From NCBI GenBank assembly GCA_003550325.1, contig QKWP01000126.1:275121-339120 (forward strand): a DNA stretch of 64,000 nt, written 5' to 3'. The DNA is from Gigaspora rosea (taxonomy: Eukaryota; Glomeromycota; Glomeromycetes; Diversisporales; Gigasporaceae). Shown in pieces: positions 45,678 to 56,900 of the stretch. A program made the position numbers and the translations under genes. The notes under the pieces were generated by a model. That model worked only from the letters and a program-made list of their open reading frames with translations, was not told the DNA's origin and made no database searches. The stretch's first letter is position 1. Every line of letters begins with the position of its first letter.

Positions 45678-46112
45678 GGCCATACAAAATAAGTTTTTTG
45701 GTTTACATAACATAAAATAAATTTTTAACCTGGCCACCCGGATTTTTTTTTAAAAAAAAATTTTTATATATATCCAATTAATAAATTGTTGCATATTCTA
45801 TGCCTAATGGAATTGTTACATAAAATATTTCATTTGCGACCCGGTCCCATCTCAAAAATAAAAAAAATTTATCTCTGACACATTAAACCGGATTCTTCCA
45901 AATTTATCACATACAAATTGATATACAATACTGTATTTGGTTAAGGTTGATTTTGTACTATCATTGTACAACCCCGCTAGGGGTCTAGACCTGTTGACCT
46001 CATTTCTATTGTTTAATTATAAAAAAAAAATAAAAAAAATAAATAAATTTATAGTTTTCAATTTTTGGACCCAGACGGGTTATATAAACCAAGAAATTTA
46101 TTTTGTATGGCC
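45678..46112. mobile_element. Harbinger-type MITE, TAA duplication
   Basis: GGCCATACAAAATAAGTTTT faces AAATTTATTTTGTATGGCC, with TAA outside both ends (45675-45677 and 46113-46115). GGTTTACATAAC faces GTTATATAAACC inside. The ends resemble those at 27891, so the two MITEs may share one transposase. Confidence 0.8.
45917..46052 (+). mobile_element. Short retroposon tail inside the Harbinger-type MITE
   Basis: GTACAACCCCGCTAGGGGTC and TAGACCTGTTGACCTC stand out in composition. They are followed by a T-rich stretch and a long A run, the structure of a LINE or SINE 3' end. The target duplication is not resolved. Confidence 0.45.
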
Positions 46113-47174
46113 TAATTTAAACAAAAAATTTTTTTTTTTAAAAAATTTTTTTTGAATTTGGGTCAAAAGTTAGGTTAGAGCCAATCAAATTGCAAAAAAT
46201 TTTACAAATAAAAAAAAAAAAATAAAACTCTGCAAAAATTTTTTTTTAGAAATTTTTTAAAATTTTTAAATTTTTTAAACCTTTTTTGTAATTCTGGCTG
46301 ACACTATGGTAATGCAGGCCAAAATTATAGTGGCCAAATTTTACGGGTATTAATAAAATTAGGTAACTTTAAACCTTTATAACTATAGTTAAACTTAATA
46401 AATTAAAAAACAAATACTATAGCTTTGTTCTTAAAGTCTTTCTCTACATTTTTATAGAAAGAAAATTTATTCTAGCTGTACTAGTTATTTTTTTATAACA
46501 GTTTAAAAATTATCAATTTCACTTGTTGATTTGAGGGTTCCCGCACTGTAGTTCTGCATAGTATCGCATGTCGCGAGCTATCCTTATTAAGCTAAAACAT
46601 AGGAACACTAAAACAATGAACCCAGTGATATAATGAAGATACCACTGGGTTCACTGTTCTTGAACTACCCAAAGCATATAAGATTGAACAATATTAAGGC
46701 TAGATTAAGATATAGTTACACCTTTTGATCTATATAGAAAATCCTTTTTAGATTTGTATCATTAGCACAAATATTCATAAGTATAGCATAAACATTTTTT
46801 GACAAATAAATATTTGTTTTGGATCTTTTAATTACCCCAAATCATGGAATGCCAGTGGTATCAATTAATAAAAGCTGTTTTCTCATATATTTCATCTAAC
46901 TTTAAACAAATTGTTTGCCATAATAACGAATTGTTGGACGAAATAGTGTAAATGCTTATAAACTATCCTCTTAATTTATATACAATAAAATAAATCTGAA
47001 GAACAGGCAATTAATCCAAAAATTAGTAAGGGGCGCACTTTTTGCTTTATAAATTAGTGTAATTTTGTAATGAGCAAAATAAACTGTACTTTTGCTAATA
47101 AAATATTGTGACTTGTTTATCTAAAAGTAGTATTTCATACAATAATATTTGCAACTCATATAGAAACTCATATA
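46113..47174. other. Gene-free stretch
   Basis: After the direct repeat (46153-46210) come long A and T runs. From 46550 to 47170 the sequence is more mixed but carries stops in all frames; no gene recognised. Confidence 0.35.
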
Positions 47175-47400
47175 GGGGGTCACCAAAATAGATACGCCAG
47201 AGTGTGTCAAAATTATGGTCAGCTGGATAGGATTGATCAATTTTGCCTCAAGATCATAAAAAATTTTACTAATGAAATTATATCCATTAATAAGTAAATA
47301 AAAATGCCTAGCTAATAATTTTGCTATAAAATCTGCTAATGGCTAGGGCTAAAGCCAACCTAGATCTAATGCATCGACCCAGAATTTTGGTGACCCTCCT
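47175..47400. mobile_element. MITE with GGGGGTCACCAAAAT ends
   Basis: GGGGGTCACCAAAAT faces ATTTTGGTGACCCTCC. Relative of 39336-39505. About 226 bases, non-coding. Confidence 0.6.
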
Positions 47401-48459
47401 GTAAAATTCCATACAAAAGAGTCCTCAAAATTCTGGGTTAGAATATGTCAGAGTGTATTGAACCCTATAAAAGCTTGATATACAGAAATAAATTTATAAA
47501 TACGAAATTGTATGCAGGTTTCATAATCACCGCACAGCATTCAAAAATTTAATACATGTTATCACCAGTATATAAAATAGCATGATAAAAATCTGGATCT
47601 ACTGTTTTTTATATTGCATATGCTGGTATTTTAAAATTTGGCTAGTGCAACAAACAGAGCATGATCCAGAATTTTTGAAGTAACCGGTGCATATATAGCT
47701 TACTAGAAATGTAGTATAACATAGTATATGATTTTATAGAAAGTGAAGTGTCAGGATTTTATTAAATTTAATAACCTGATGCATAACAATAGTTATACTT
47801 AGGTTATTATTATGAGGTCCCAGATCAAAATAGAATTAATAATAATACTTTTCATTTATTTTTATCAATAAGTTTAGTAGATAAAAATATAAATGAATTT
47901 GATTTTAAAAAAGTGCTTAATATTTGGTCAACAATGGTTCAAACTTCAAGATGAATTCAAAAATAATATTTATTATTTTTAACAATTTTGATATTTTAAT
48001 ATATTTTTATATTATTATATTATATTTTTATTGGACGTTAATAAAGCACACCACTGGTTTTTAATACTATATATGTTTTGATCAATTAAAATTCATGAAA
48101 TTTGTGTAATGTGTAAATCAGGTGTAACCTAAATTTTTTTAAAAAAAGTATTTTTTTTAAAAATTGTCTTTATCGAAAAATTCTGTCTAAGAAACCTATC
48201 TTCATGTTCTAACAAAAAAAATTTCTTGCAAAATTTTGGTATATACTAACTTTAACCTACACTTTAAAATAAACTCTAACCCTAACTCTAACTCTAACAG
48301 CAAAAAATTTTTTGCATATAATATACTTTTACTAGTATTGAACACTACTAGTATGATATATACATATTGTTTTTATATTATTATATTATATTTTTATATT
48401 ATTATTTTCTATTTTATATTATTATATTCTATTTTTATATTATTAAATTTAAATAAAAA
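47401..48459. other. Gene-free stretch with a core-module copy
   Basis: 48100-48310 holds AATCAGGTGTAACC, TCTAACAAAAAAAATTTCTT, GCAAAATTTTGGTATATACT, then CTCTAACCCTAACTCTAACT. The surrounding element ends are not resolved; no gene. Confidence 0.45.
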
Positions 48460-48695
48460 GTATATATGCAGGCAAGGTTATCAAACACAACGAGTATTTG
48501 CTGGAGGTATCTCTTTTTCAAGCAATCAGATATTACTATCTTGTTAGTTTATATTTCTCCAAATGACAAATCTCTAGCAAAGAAGTTTTAACAGGAAATA
48601 GTAAGACATACATGAACAGAGGAAAAGGGTCTTACTTTATAATTATGGGTGACTTTAACCATGTTTTCAATAAAGATTTAGATAAACTAGTATAC
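48460..48695 (+). mobile_element. LINE endonuclease fragment (upstream half)
   Basis: Read over more than one frame, this stretch gives GGISFSSN, LVYISPNDKSLAKK and SYFIIMGDFNHVFNKDLDKL. The last contains the GDFN motif of the LINE endonuclease/exonuclease/phosphatase fold. It breaks off right after LDKL at CAGGAACGGAG. The part that should follow (KQLPLYKWF to the RIDQIW block) begins at 53967 beside the inverse CTCCGTTCCTG. It is therefore best seen as the left half of the same LINE copy, decayed by frameshifts and stops. Confidence 0.65.
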
Positions 48696-49150
48696 CAGGA
48701 ACGGAGTACAAAGTACGTAGTGTATGGTTTACAAGCAAGTTAAGTGATGTAGCTCTTTTGATTCTGATTGGACAATCTGTTCACATGATTTTATCTTTAT
48801 TTGTAGCCTCTTCCATTCGTGCTCTCCATGATTCTCATCACATCCCATATTTGGTTAGTATTACTTTTTGCGGAAGGTCATTGCAAATCATCTTACCTCT
48901 TAAAATCCTGTCTGTTCCCACGGCGTTGCCTATTTATAAAAATTTTATAATTCTATTGTGCGCTATATGAATTGCCCACACGGATTATCAGATCATTCTG
49001 ATTATGCTCCCAAAATTTTTATCATATTCGGGTTGTATTTATAAGATTACCAGGAACGGAGTACGAAGTACGTAGTGTATGGTTTACAAGTTAAGTGGAG
49101 TAGCTCTTTTGATTCTGATTGGACAACCTGTTCACATGAATTCATATGCC
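48696..49150. repeat. Direct repeat pair starting CAGGAACGGAG
   Basis: CAGGAACGGAGTACAAAGTA through GATTCTGATTGGACAATCTG (48696-48790) recurs with few changes from about 49052 to 49145. The eleven-base CAGGAACGGAG also appears inverted at about 53956-53966. A terminal repeat of one or two hAT-like elements is the simplest reading; no 8-base duplication was found. Confidence 0.55.
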
Positions 49151-49299
49151 TCTGCCTATATCAACGATGAGTATAACCTTGGGTTTTCTGTATTTTGCGT
49201 AACATGGGCTTTTTGAATGAGGTCACTTGTATGATTAAAATTAGGGCAATATAATCTAGAGAACCATTTTAATTTATATATCTGTCTTTATACTTCAAT

Positions 49300-50430
49300 T
49301 CTGGGTCTGTTCACTTTAACATTTTTGATTGGTTGTATCCGAAAATCTTTATACTTCATTCTGGCTCTGTTCACTTTAATATTTTAGATTGGTTGAATCT
49401 GAAAAATGTGACCTAAACGTGGGAAAACTAACAGATGATTCATGGTCGAGTAATTATAACGTTTGAGTAATCATTATAACATTTGAGTAATCATTATAAC
49501 GCCCTTAAACAACTCTTAAAATTGTGAAATGTGAGTTTGCCAAATTTACTTTTGTTGTTTGATTACCAAATATTTATAAACTATTTTGGGCTAGAAAGTC
49601 AATCAAATGTTTCACAAATTTGAAATCATTTTGTATAATGGTCTCAAGAACAAGTGCAAGAATAAGTGCAAGAACAAGTACAAGAACAAGAACAATTGCT
49701 CCGCAATAGATAAAAACATGATCAATAAAAAAAATAGTGAATATATTAGCAAATACAGTATCAAGAAAAAATACATTCCACCAAATATTTAAATGATTGA
49801 TTTCTAGATTTTTTCATTTGTCGTAAATTTTTGGTCAGAATTTTGCCACCCAGACTGAAAATCACTAATTTTTCTCAGCGATACTTGCAGTTCGTAGTTT
49901 TATGCCGATTTACCAACCAAAAAATCATCAAAATGTGATCAGTGTGCTAAAACTAATATAGCAATATAATCAAGTTATTGTGCTTTAATGCTTTTTGATT
50001 GTTTATTTAACTCGTGATTTAAATGTTACACTAATATGTCAATGAGCAAGAATATCATCACAATTCAAATTATTAACAATTGTTTAATTACAAAAGAATC
50101 AAATCATACAGTATTGTGTATTGAGAAGTTATAGCAACATCAGTCAGATTTTAAAAATTCGGGGTGTACTATACTGATCTGCCCACCCGTACGTACTGAC
50201 TTGCGAAAACTAATTGATGCTATACTGGTACCATACTGATCTGCTGAATTTCTCATTGCTATACTTCAATCCTGGGTCTGTTCACTTTAATATTTTTGAT
50301 TGGTCGAATCTGAAAAATGTGACCTGAACGTGGGAAAACTAACAGTGATTATGACGATTTTATCACGGTCGAATAATTATATTCAAGTAATTATTATATC
50401 ATTCCTGTGATCATGTGACATTTCAACGAT
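49300..50430. repeat. Repeat cluster with the inverted copy of the 14.8 kb element
   Basis: GTCTGTTCACTTTAA with TTTTGATTGGT and AAATGTGACCTAAACGTGGG occurs near 49310, 49370 and 50275. Between the last two lies the inverse of 14800-15300 (about 49530-50020), including a GCAAGAACAAGT-type array. This looks like an element inserted into another repeated element. Confidence 0.55.
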
Positions 50431-50570
50431 TTGCATTATGTCGTCATTATTTGATGCATCAATTAATCATCAATAACGGTAATAAAAATGCATTAGTAAA
50501 TATGTCACTAGAATACTTCAATTCTGGTTTGCCAATTTTATCATTCAATTCTAAGTGTGTATGCTTTATA

Positions 50571-50778
50571 GCGCTTTGCAAAAAGATGTGAACATGTGAT
50601 TTAGTCATGATGATGGTTAAGAATCACTGAGATTCCAGATTGTCTGTTACTTTATATTTTCGATTGGTTATGTTTATATTTCTTTGAAATCGGTTAAATT
50701 CTTAAAATCTCAAAATCTATAAAATCTGATTCTCACATGAAAAATAATTAGCAGTGTTCACATCTTTTTGCAAAGCGC
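50571..50778. mobile_element. MITE with GCGCTTTGCAAAAAGATGTG ends
   Basis: GCGCTTTGCAAAAAGATGTG and GAACA face TGTTCACATCTTTTTGCAAAGCGC without mismatch. Non-coding; duplication not clear. 208 bases. Confidence 0.75.
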
Positions 50779-50826
50779 AATAATATTTCTTATCAGTGTA
50801 TTAAAAAACGTGATAGCGTTGCATCT

Positions 50827-50941
50827 CATCTAAAGTAGTGATCCATTTAAAGTAGCATGAAAATCTAATTTTAGGGACTTAATTTTAGCCAAGAGCTACT
50901 TTAATAGCTGCTTTAAATAAATCGCTACTTTAGATACAACA
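50827..50941. mobile_element. Tiny MITE with CTAAAGTAG ends
   Basis: GTTGCATCTCATCTAAAGTA and TTTAAAGTAGC face GCTACTTTAATAGCTGC and GCTACTTTAGATACAAC. About 115 bases. Confidence 0.6.
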
Positions 50942-51490
50942 GTACAATTACACGAAATGTGAGGTATGGTTCCATCAAATAGCTGCTCAATACGTAAGTA
51001 TTGAGGCAGCTTTTGTGTATCATTCGAACAGACATGTGACAGACCTGGTTATGATCACATGATTGATCGGTTGGCTGATAGAATGTGAGTATGAGGTAAT
51101 CAGGTAATTAGTAATATTCTTAGTCAGGTAACTGATTACTTGATTAATTATGAGGCAATGGATCGTAGTATATTTAGTAAGTGAAAAATAATGGTGAACC
51201 GACCTTCGTTCTGGTTATATCAATCCCTTCTAGTCATAAATAAGAGTGGGTAGTGAGATCCGTTAAGATTGTAAGCTAAGAAATGTACAAAACAATGATA
51301 CTTTATGGCCTGTCGGATCGACAGTCATAATATAGAAAAGAAAAATAAATAAAAAATGGAAAAGAGCATGTTGCACGATTCTATAAACAACTGCGTAATT
51401 TGCTCAATAGCAGAAGGGCAATACCAATATGTTTCTTTATAGTAATAATTTATCCCATAATGAGAGACAAAACAAAACTTTTTCGAAGTA
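50942..51490. other. Gene-free stretch
   Basis: Nothing recognised. 51060-51180 has repeated GGTAATCAG/GGTAACTGATTAC pieces. Confidence 0.35.
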
Positions 51491-51688
51491 CAGTAAAACC
51501 TCTATAAGTGCACCCCTCTCGGGACCATAGTCAAAAAAAAGTAAAACGTGCACTTAAAGAGAGTGTGCATTTATAGAGAGTAAAATATATAATGCTCTTA
51601 TAAGTTGGGACCAAGTTATGCCGTGCATTTAGAGGGGAATTACATAGTGCGTGCACTTATAGAATGTGCACTTAGAGAGGTTTTACTG
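51491..51688. mobile_element. Pogo-type MITE, TA duplication
   Basis: CAGTAAAACCTCTATAAGTG faces CACTTAGAGAGGTTTTACTG, TA outside both. GTGCACTTA and GTGCATTTA motifs repeat inside. It is the miniature counterpart of the 31763-33252 element: same terminal logic, different bases. 198 bases. Confidence 0.85.
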
Positions 51689-52203
51689 TACACTATATTG
51701 ATTTCGCAAAATCTTTATTGATAAATTTGGATTACCACTGTGTATAACCGATAACCAATTTAAAAAATATGGAAATACATATTATTCGCAATCAACATCA
51801 TCAAGGTCCTCAAAATATAAATCATCTTGTGTGATAGTATGGCGATGGGTGAATGCTTAAATCGAAAAAGTAATTACTGTTGTAGAAAAAAATTACACTT
51901 ATCGTTTCGGATTAGTTTCGCATGTTGGTTTTTGTTGTTGTGGTTTCAAACTGTGATATTACAAATTATTGGGTGAACGGATCACAAGATCGAAGTGTGC
52001 ATGTCATTAATGATTACTGTGCGTGCAAAAAATTGGAGTGTTCAGTCAACTATCGGTATGCAAAACAAACCTATATGCGATACCATATAAGAATTAATTT
52101 TTAAGAATTTTTTGGATCTTATGAGCAGAATAGTAATCAGATAGTGATAGGTTATTCATATTTAATTTAATAGTAAAGAATGTCTTGTGGACTTTCGGAT
52201 GTC
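51689..52203. other. Stretch with one doubtful small open frame
   Basis: An ATG frame at 51922-52104 (+) would encode 60 residues with a hydrophobic start (MLVFVVVVSNC) and four cysteines in all. It is too short and lacks family or intron support. Otherwise no gene is seen. Confidence 0.3.
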
Positions 52204-52377
52204 TAGTGTTGTTAGTCGAAATAATTTAGACATTTAGGCATTTAGGCAAATTGAATTTAGGCAATTTTGACTTTATTTTTTTTAAAAATTGCTATTAAAA
52301 AAATTAATTTAGTCATTTAGACATTTAATTTAGACAAATTTTGACATTAGCAAAAATAATTTCAACTAACAGCATTA
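52204..52377. mobile_element. hAT-like MITE, TAGTGTTGTTAGT ends
   Basis: TAGTGTTGTTAGTCGAAATA faces TTTCAACTAACAGCATTA. The TAGTG terminus fits hAT, but the flanking eight bases do not match. The interior is an array of TTAGACATTTAGGCA-like pieces. Confidence 0.5.
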
Positions 52378-53029
52378 GTCTAGAGCAAATAGCTCTATTT
52401 TTTTTAATTATTTTTAACGTAATCGATTTTTCAAAGCCTTTATAATGAAGTTACGTTATAAAACCTTATTACTCTTACCGTTATACTCAGATTAATCTTA
52501 TTCATTACTACAAAATAATTTATTGATCTTGCATTTGTTAATTGTTACCCTTTAACATCTTATTGCTCCCTTAATAACTGTTATTATTGTTTTCACATTA
52601 CATAACATTAAATTAATACCCTCCATACATTGTTTCGTAAACTAACTCTTAAATTGATTGCATAATTAATCAGACCGAATTAAGTGATATCCCAACTTGG
52701 ATCCAAATGATTTGTGACCTCATGTAACTTGCATAAATTAATTTTATAAAAATAAAAATATTAAATTGATACTGAACATATACGCCTTGACTACCATCAG
52801 CACCCACTAGTAGTGCTCCGAATCGGGTTGGGTCAACCCGAAACCCGACCCAAAATTTCGGGTCGGGTCGAGTTCGGGTTAGAAAATTTTGACCCGAAAG
52901 TTTTGGGTCGGGTTCGGGTCGGGTTTGGGTTGAGAATTAACCCGACCCGACCCAACCTGACCCAACCTGACCCAACCCGAATTTTTATATAGATTAGTCT
53001 TTTTTTTTCTTTAAAATAGCAGTTATCAT

Positions 53030-53320
53030 TTAACAAATCGGAATACAGGATCAGGTGTAATGCGAAATCAAAACGAAACAAGATTTTTTTTAAACAATCG
53101 CTTCTAACTTAAAATTTTGACTATGAAACTACACTTTTTTTTTAACAAAAAAAATTTCTTGCAAAATTTTGGGTTAGAGAGTGAGAGTCTCTAGTTATTG
53201 CATCTACCAAATGCTAATCCTAATCTTAGTCCGGCCGTTACTTGTTTTGTTTAATGTAAAATCAAAACAAACAAAATAATTGGTCGATTAGGGGTGACGC
53301 GATGAATAATAATTTTTTTT
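53030..53320. mobile_element. Core-module MITE, copy 2, nested in the hAT element
   Basis: Matches 34430-34700 over most of its length (GGAATACAGGATCAGGTG, GCTTCTAACTTAAAATTTTG, ACTATGAAACTACA, AATTGGTCGATTAG). Its CCCTAA block is more decayed. Confidence 0.7.
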
Positions 53321-53324
53321 ACAT

Positions 53325-53645
53325 CAAAGGTCACGCAATTTTTTCCTTTTTTTTTATGTTTATATCTAAGCTCACGCAAATTTTTTTTTTGTTTTTTTTT
53401 TTTTTATGTTCACATCTAAGCTCACGACGCAATTTTTTTTTTTATATTCACATTTCACATCTAAGTCACGCAAGTTTTTTTTTTGTGTTCACATCTAAGG
53501 TCACGAAACAAAATAACAAAATTTTTTTTTATGCACATCTAAGGTCACGTAATTTTTTTTTTATTCACATTTAAGTCACGCAATTTTTTTTTATTCACAT
53601 TTAAGGTCACGCATTTTTTTATTATTTTTTATTACATCTAAGGCC
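53325..53645. repeat. Tandem repeat CACATCTAAGGTCACGCAA plus T run
   Basis: About nine units of 25-45 bases, each a CACATYTAAGGTCACG core followed by a run of 8-15 T. Length variation lies in the T run. Confidence 0.75.
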
Positions 53646-53966
53646 AAAATTTTAATTTTTTTTAAAACTTTAGCATGTTGGGCTTAAAAATTCAGGTCGG
53701 TTCGAGTCTGGTCGCGTCGGGTCAGGGTCGGGTCGGGTTGAAGTGCTAACCTGAAAGTTTTCAACCTGACCCGACCTGTTTGGAGCACTACCCACTAGTA
53801 TATCTAGATGGTTACAATAGTAATAAAAGAAACTGACCGAGAAAAGTTAATTAATTTAAATCACGTATAAATAAACAAAATCTAATGGGTGTTTAGAAAA
53901 AATTATGTTAGATAATTCTATCTATACATAATATCTGACATAATAATATACTGCCTTCTCCGTTCC

Positions 53967-56900
53967 TGGTTTTGCGCAACTGCATTGCGCAGCTACTTAT
54001 GGGCTAAAGTATCAATAAATAAGCAACTGCCACTATACAAATGGTTTAATAATCAGGAATTCCAAAATTCATTCAGAATCTTGAATCCACAGATCAAGAA
54101 GTTTACATAGTCGAACAGTGAATCCAGTTTTAGAATAGACCAGATCTGGATAGAAAGCTATCTGAGAAGTAATTTAGTATTAGCAAAAATTTATGAGATG
54201 TCAACTTGTACAGGAAGCAACCATAATTCGGCTTTAGCTACAATTATCTTGGAAAAGAGTGTGATCACACCAATATTAAAAAAAGAGTTAATGCCAACCA
54301 ACGTTTACTCTTCCGTTATAATCAAATAACAAAAGAAAAATATAGAAAGAATACAGTAGTGACCTTGAAGGTTACTTAAAGAACTGATCTAGCATCAAAC
54401 CCCTTCTTGAAAACAATCTAGAACTACTACTTGAGTCAACAGATACAGCAAAGCTAAACAGAATATAGGAATCCTTCAAAAAGGGCATGTTTTATATAGC
54501 ATGGAAGAACATTCTCTACAAAAAAATAAAAGGAGGGTCTACAAACAACTCAGGGTCTAGTGCAGACAACAAAAACAGTGCAAGTGCAATACTAAAGAAA
54601 GATATAATCTTTCTTAGCAGAATATACAAAGCATTTAAACGTCAACTCAAGGCCACCAAATTAGCAAGTTTACCAGAAAATATAATAGTAGAATTAATGA
54701 GAAATACAATCTGGAAATTTTTCTGAGTAGCAACTTTTTAGCAGAAGATACCCTAGCTAAAATAAAAGGATAGTAGTTTATTTTAAATAAGTATTGGGCT
54801 ATAGAAATTCAAAAAGAAAAGACTAAGCATATTGAAAACCTGGTAAATCAGCAATATGAAATAATCAGAAATGAACAAGGAAGAATGGTACAAAGTCTTC
54901 TAGAAAAGCCTTTCTGCAAAGTCTTGATTGACAGAGTGCTGGATAATATAGATAGAGAATGCTCTCTCATGATAGACCCAATAGAAGTTCTTTCAAGAAC
55001 GGAGGCCTACTTCTAACAATAGTTTGCTAAAAGGAAAACAAAATTAGAGCAAATGTCTAAGAATTGGAAAGATATATATAGCCCAATTAACTGGGTTAAA
55101 AAAGACTAGTATTAGCTACTCAATCAGGAAATTTCAAACTTGGAATGAAGTACATTGCTAAGTGAACTTAAAAGCAATATAGCGCCAGGAATTTTAGAGA
55201 GCAGCTATACCCTGATCAAAAACACAGCACCAACAATACAAAATACAAAGAATTTTTAGGAAATTTGTGAATTTGTGTTTGGTATCTGGTCTAATCCCAG
55301 AAATTTGGAAAAAAGTACAAATTTATTCTATTCCAAAAGAGACTAAACGGGACTTTAGGTTAAACTCTAGCTTTACTAGAAACTTTTGCAAATATGTCAC
55401 AAAGATCCTAACTATACATGAGGATGAAAGCATTTCGGGTTCTAAAACCTAAAATTAAAATTTGAAGATGAAATTGTTTTTGACCTATTTTACTTGAAAG
55501 ATGAAATTATTTGATACTTTTTTTGAATAAATGAAATTATAAGGAAAATATCTATATAAATTTTATTTGCTCTTCTTTATAAAAAATTTTAATTTTCTCT
55601 AATGAAGACGAAATAGGCCTTTTTCAAAAATCAATTTTAGTGGCATCACTAATCCTAAATAAAAGGCTCACAGGAATTTTAGGAGAAAATAAAATCCTAA
55701 AGAAACCAAATTTTGCTGGCCTGCTAGGAGAATTGATTTCGAAACCAATTCATCTCTTGAATAATTTAACTGAAGTAGCAAAAGAACAAAACAAAGAAAT
55801 TTGGGTCCTACTTCAAGACATGAAAAAGGCCTTTGACTTAGTTTCTCTGAACTCTCTTCTTCTGGCTCTCAAACGAATTAAACTTTCTAAAAAAACCTGC
55901 ATTTTTATCTGAGGCCTGTTTCAACAAAGGAAAGTTAAAGTAATAATAGCTTTTGGTCATACAAAGGAAATCTGCGCTTTTGACAGAATAAATCAGGGAG
56001 AAGTCCTCTTACTTATCATTTGGCAGATCCTTTATTATCCCCTATTATTCAAAATTCAAAATTTAAAATATCTCAGTTTCACCTTTAAGTTACAGGAGCC
56101 TATAGATCTAAAACAAAATAAACTCATTTCTTCTCAGTTCCGTCAAGCAGTTATTGCTTATGCAGATGATACAATATAGTTAGCTAATAGTAAAAAACAA
56201 CTTGAAGAGACCCTCAGGATAGCTAAAGATTTTTACTTTCTAAATGATATTCAAATCAATACAGCAAAGTTCAAACTACTAGTAATTAACTCAATGCTCA
56301 AATTAGAAGACAGAGCAGTCCACTTCCTGCAAAAGAAAGTGCAGGCAGAAAAAAAGCACTCGCTTATTAGGTTTTTAGGAGTATGGCTATGTGAGAAGGC
56401 TCAGAATATGTTGACCAAAAACAAAGAGGTTGTTAGGAACTTCATAAAATCAATTAGCTGCAAAAAATGATATTAAGCCAACTCACATATAAAAACAATA
56501 TGTGTCTAATTACCAAGTTGAGTTACATGCTTCAAATATCTAAGCTGCCAAAAGCAGACTTCTACAGATACATCAGCCATTTGTTAAATTAGTTAAAAAC
56601 AAGTTTGAGCTTTCAAGAACAATTAGCAATCATATCATTTCTCACAGAAGCATTAGTAACTGCAAAGTTCTGTGGCAGGTGTTATAATAAACCAAATTAC
56701 AAGCCTCCAGATCAGGATTAATGCAAAAAATCTGGTGGGTAATCTTACAAAAGCAAGGCTCAAACAGGGCCTTTTTTTGGCAGGACTTACATCGAATTTG
56801 TGGCAAGAAAAGTTACAATCTTGTAACCTAAATATCTGGCAACACAATCTGAATTGTCAAATTGCTTATAAGGCAAAGAGATCAATTTGACCATAAGATA

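Larger units (their letters stand above)
52811..53790. mobile_element. Non-autonomous hAT element, duplication CCCACTAG
   Basis: TAGTGCTCC and GGAGCACTA at the ends, with identical CCCACTAG outside (52803-52810 and 53791-53798): a clear hAT signature. Both ends are followed by 70-170 bases dense in GGGTCGGGT/ACCCGACCC, probable subterminal binding repeats. Inside lie a core-module MITE (53030-53320) and an array of CACATCTAAGGTCACG-type units with T runs (53325-53645). No transposase. 980 bases. Confidence 0.88.

Noticed and set aside
51922-52104. A 60-residue cysteine-containing small secreted protein
   Set aside because: The hydrophobic start is short, there is no family or splice support, and such frames are expected by chance here.
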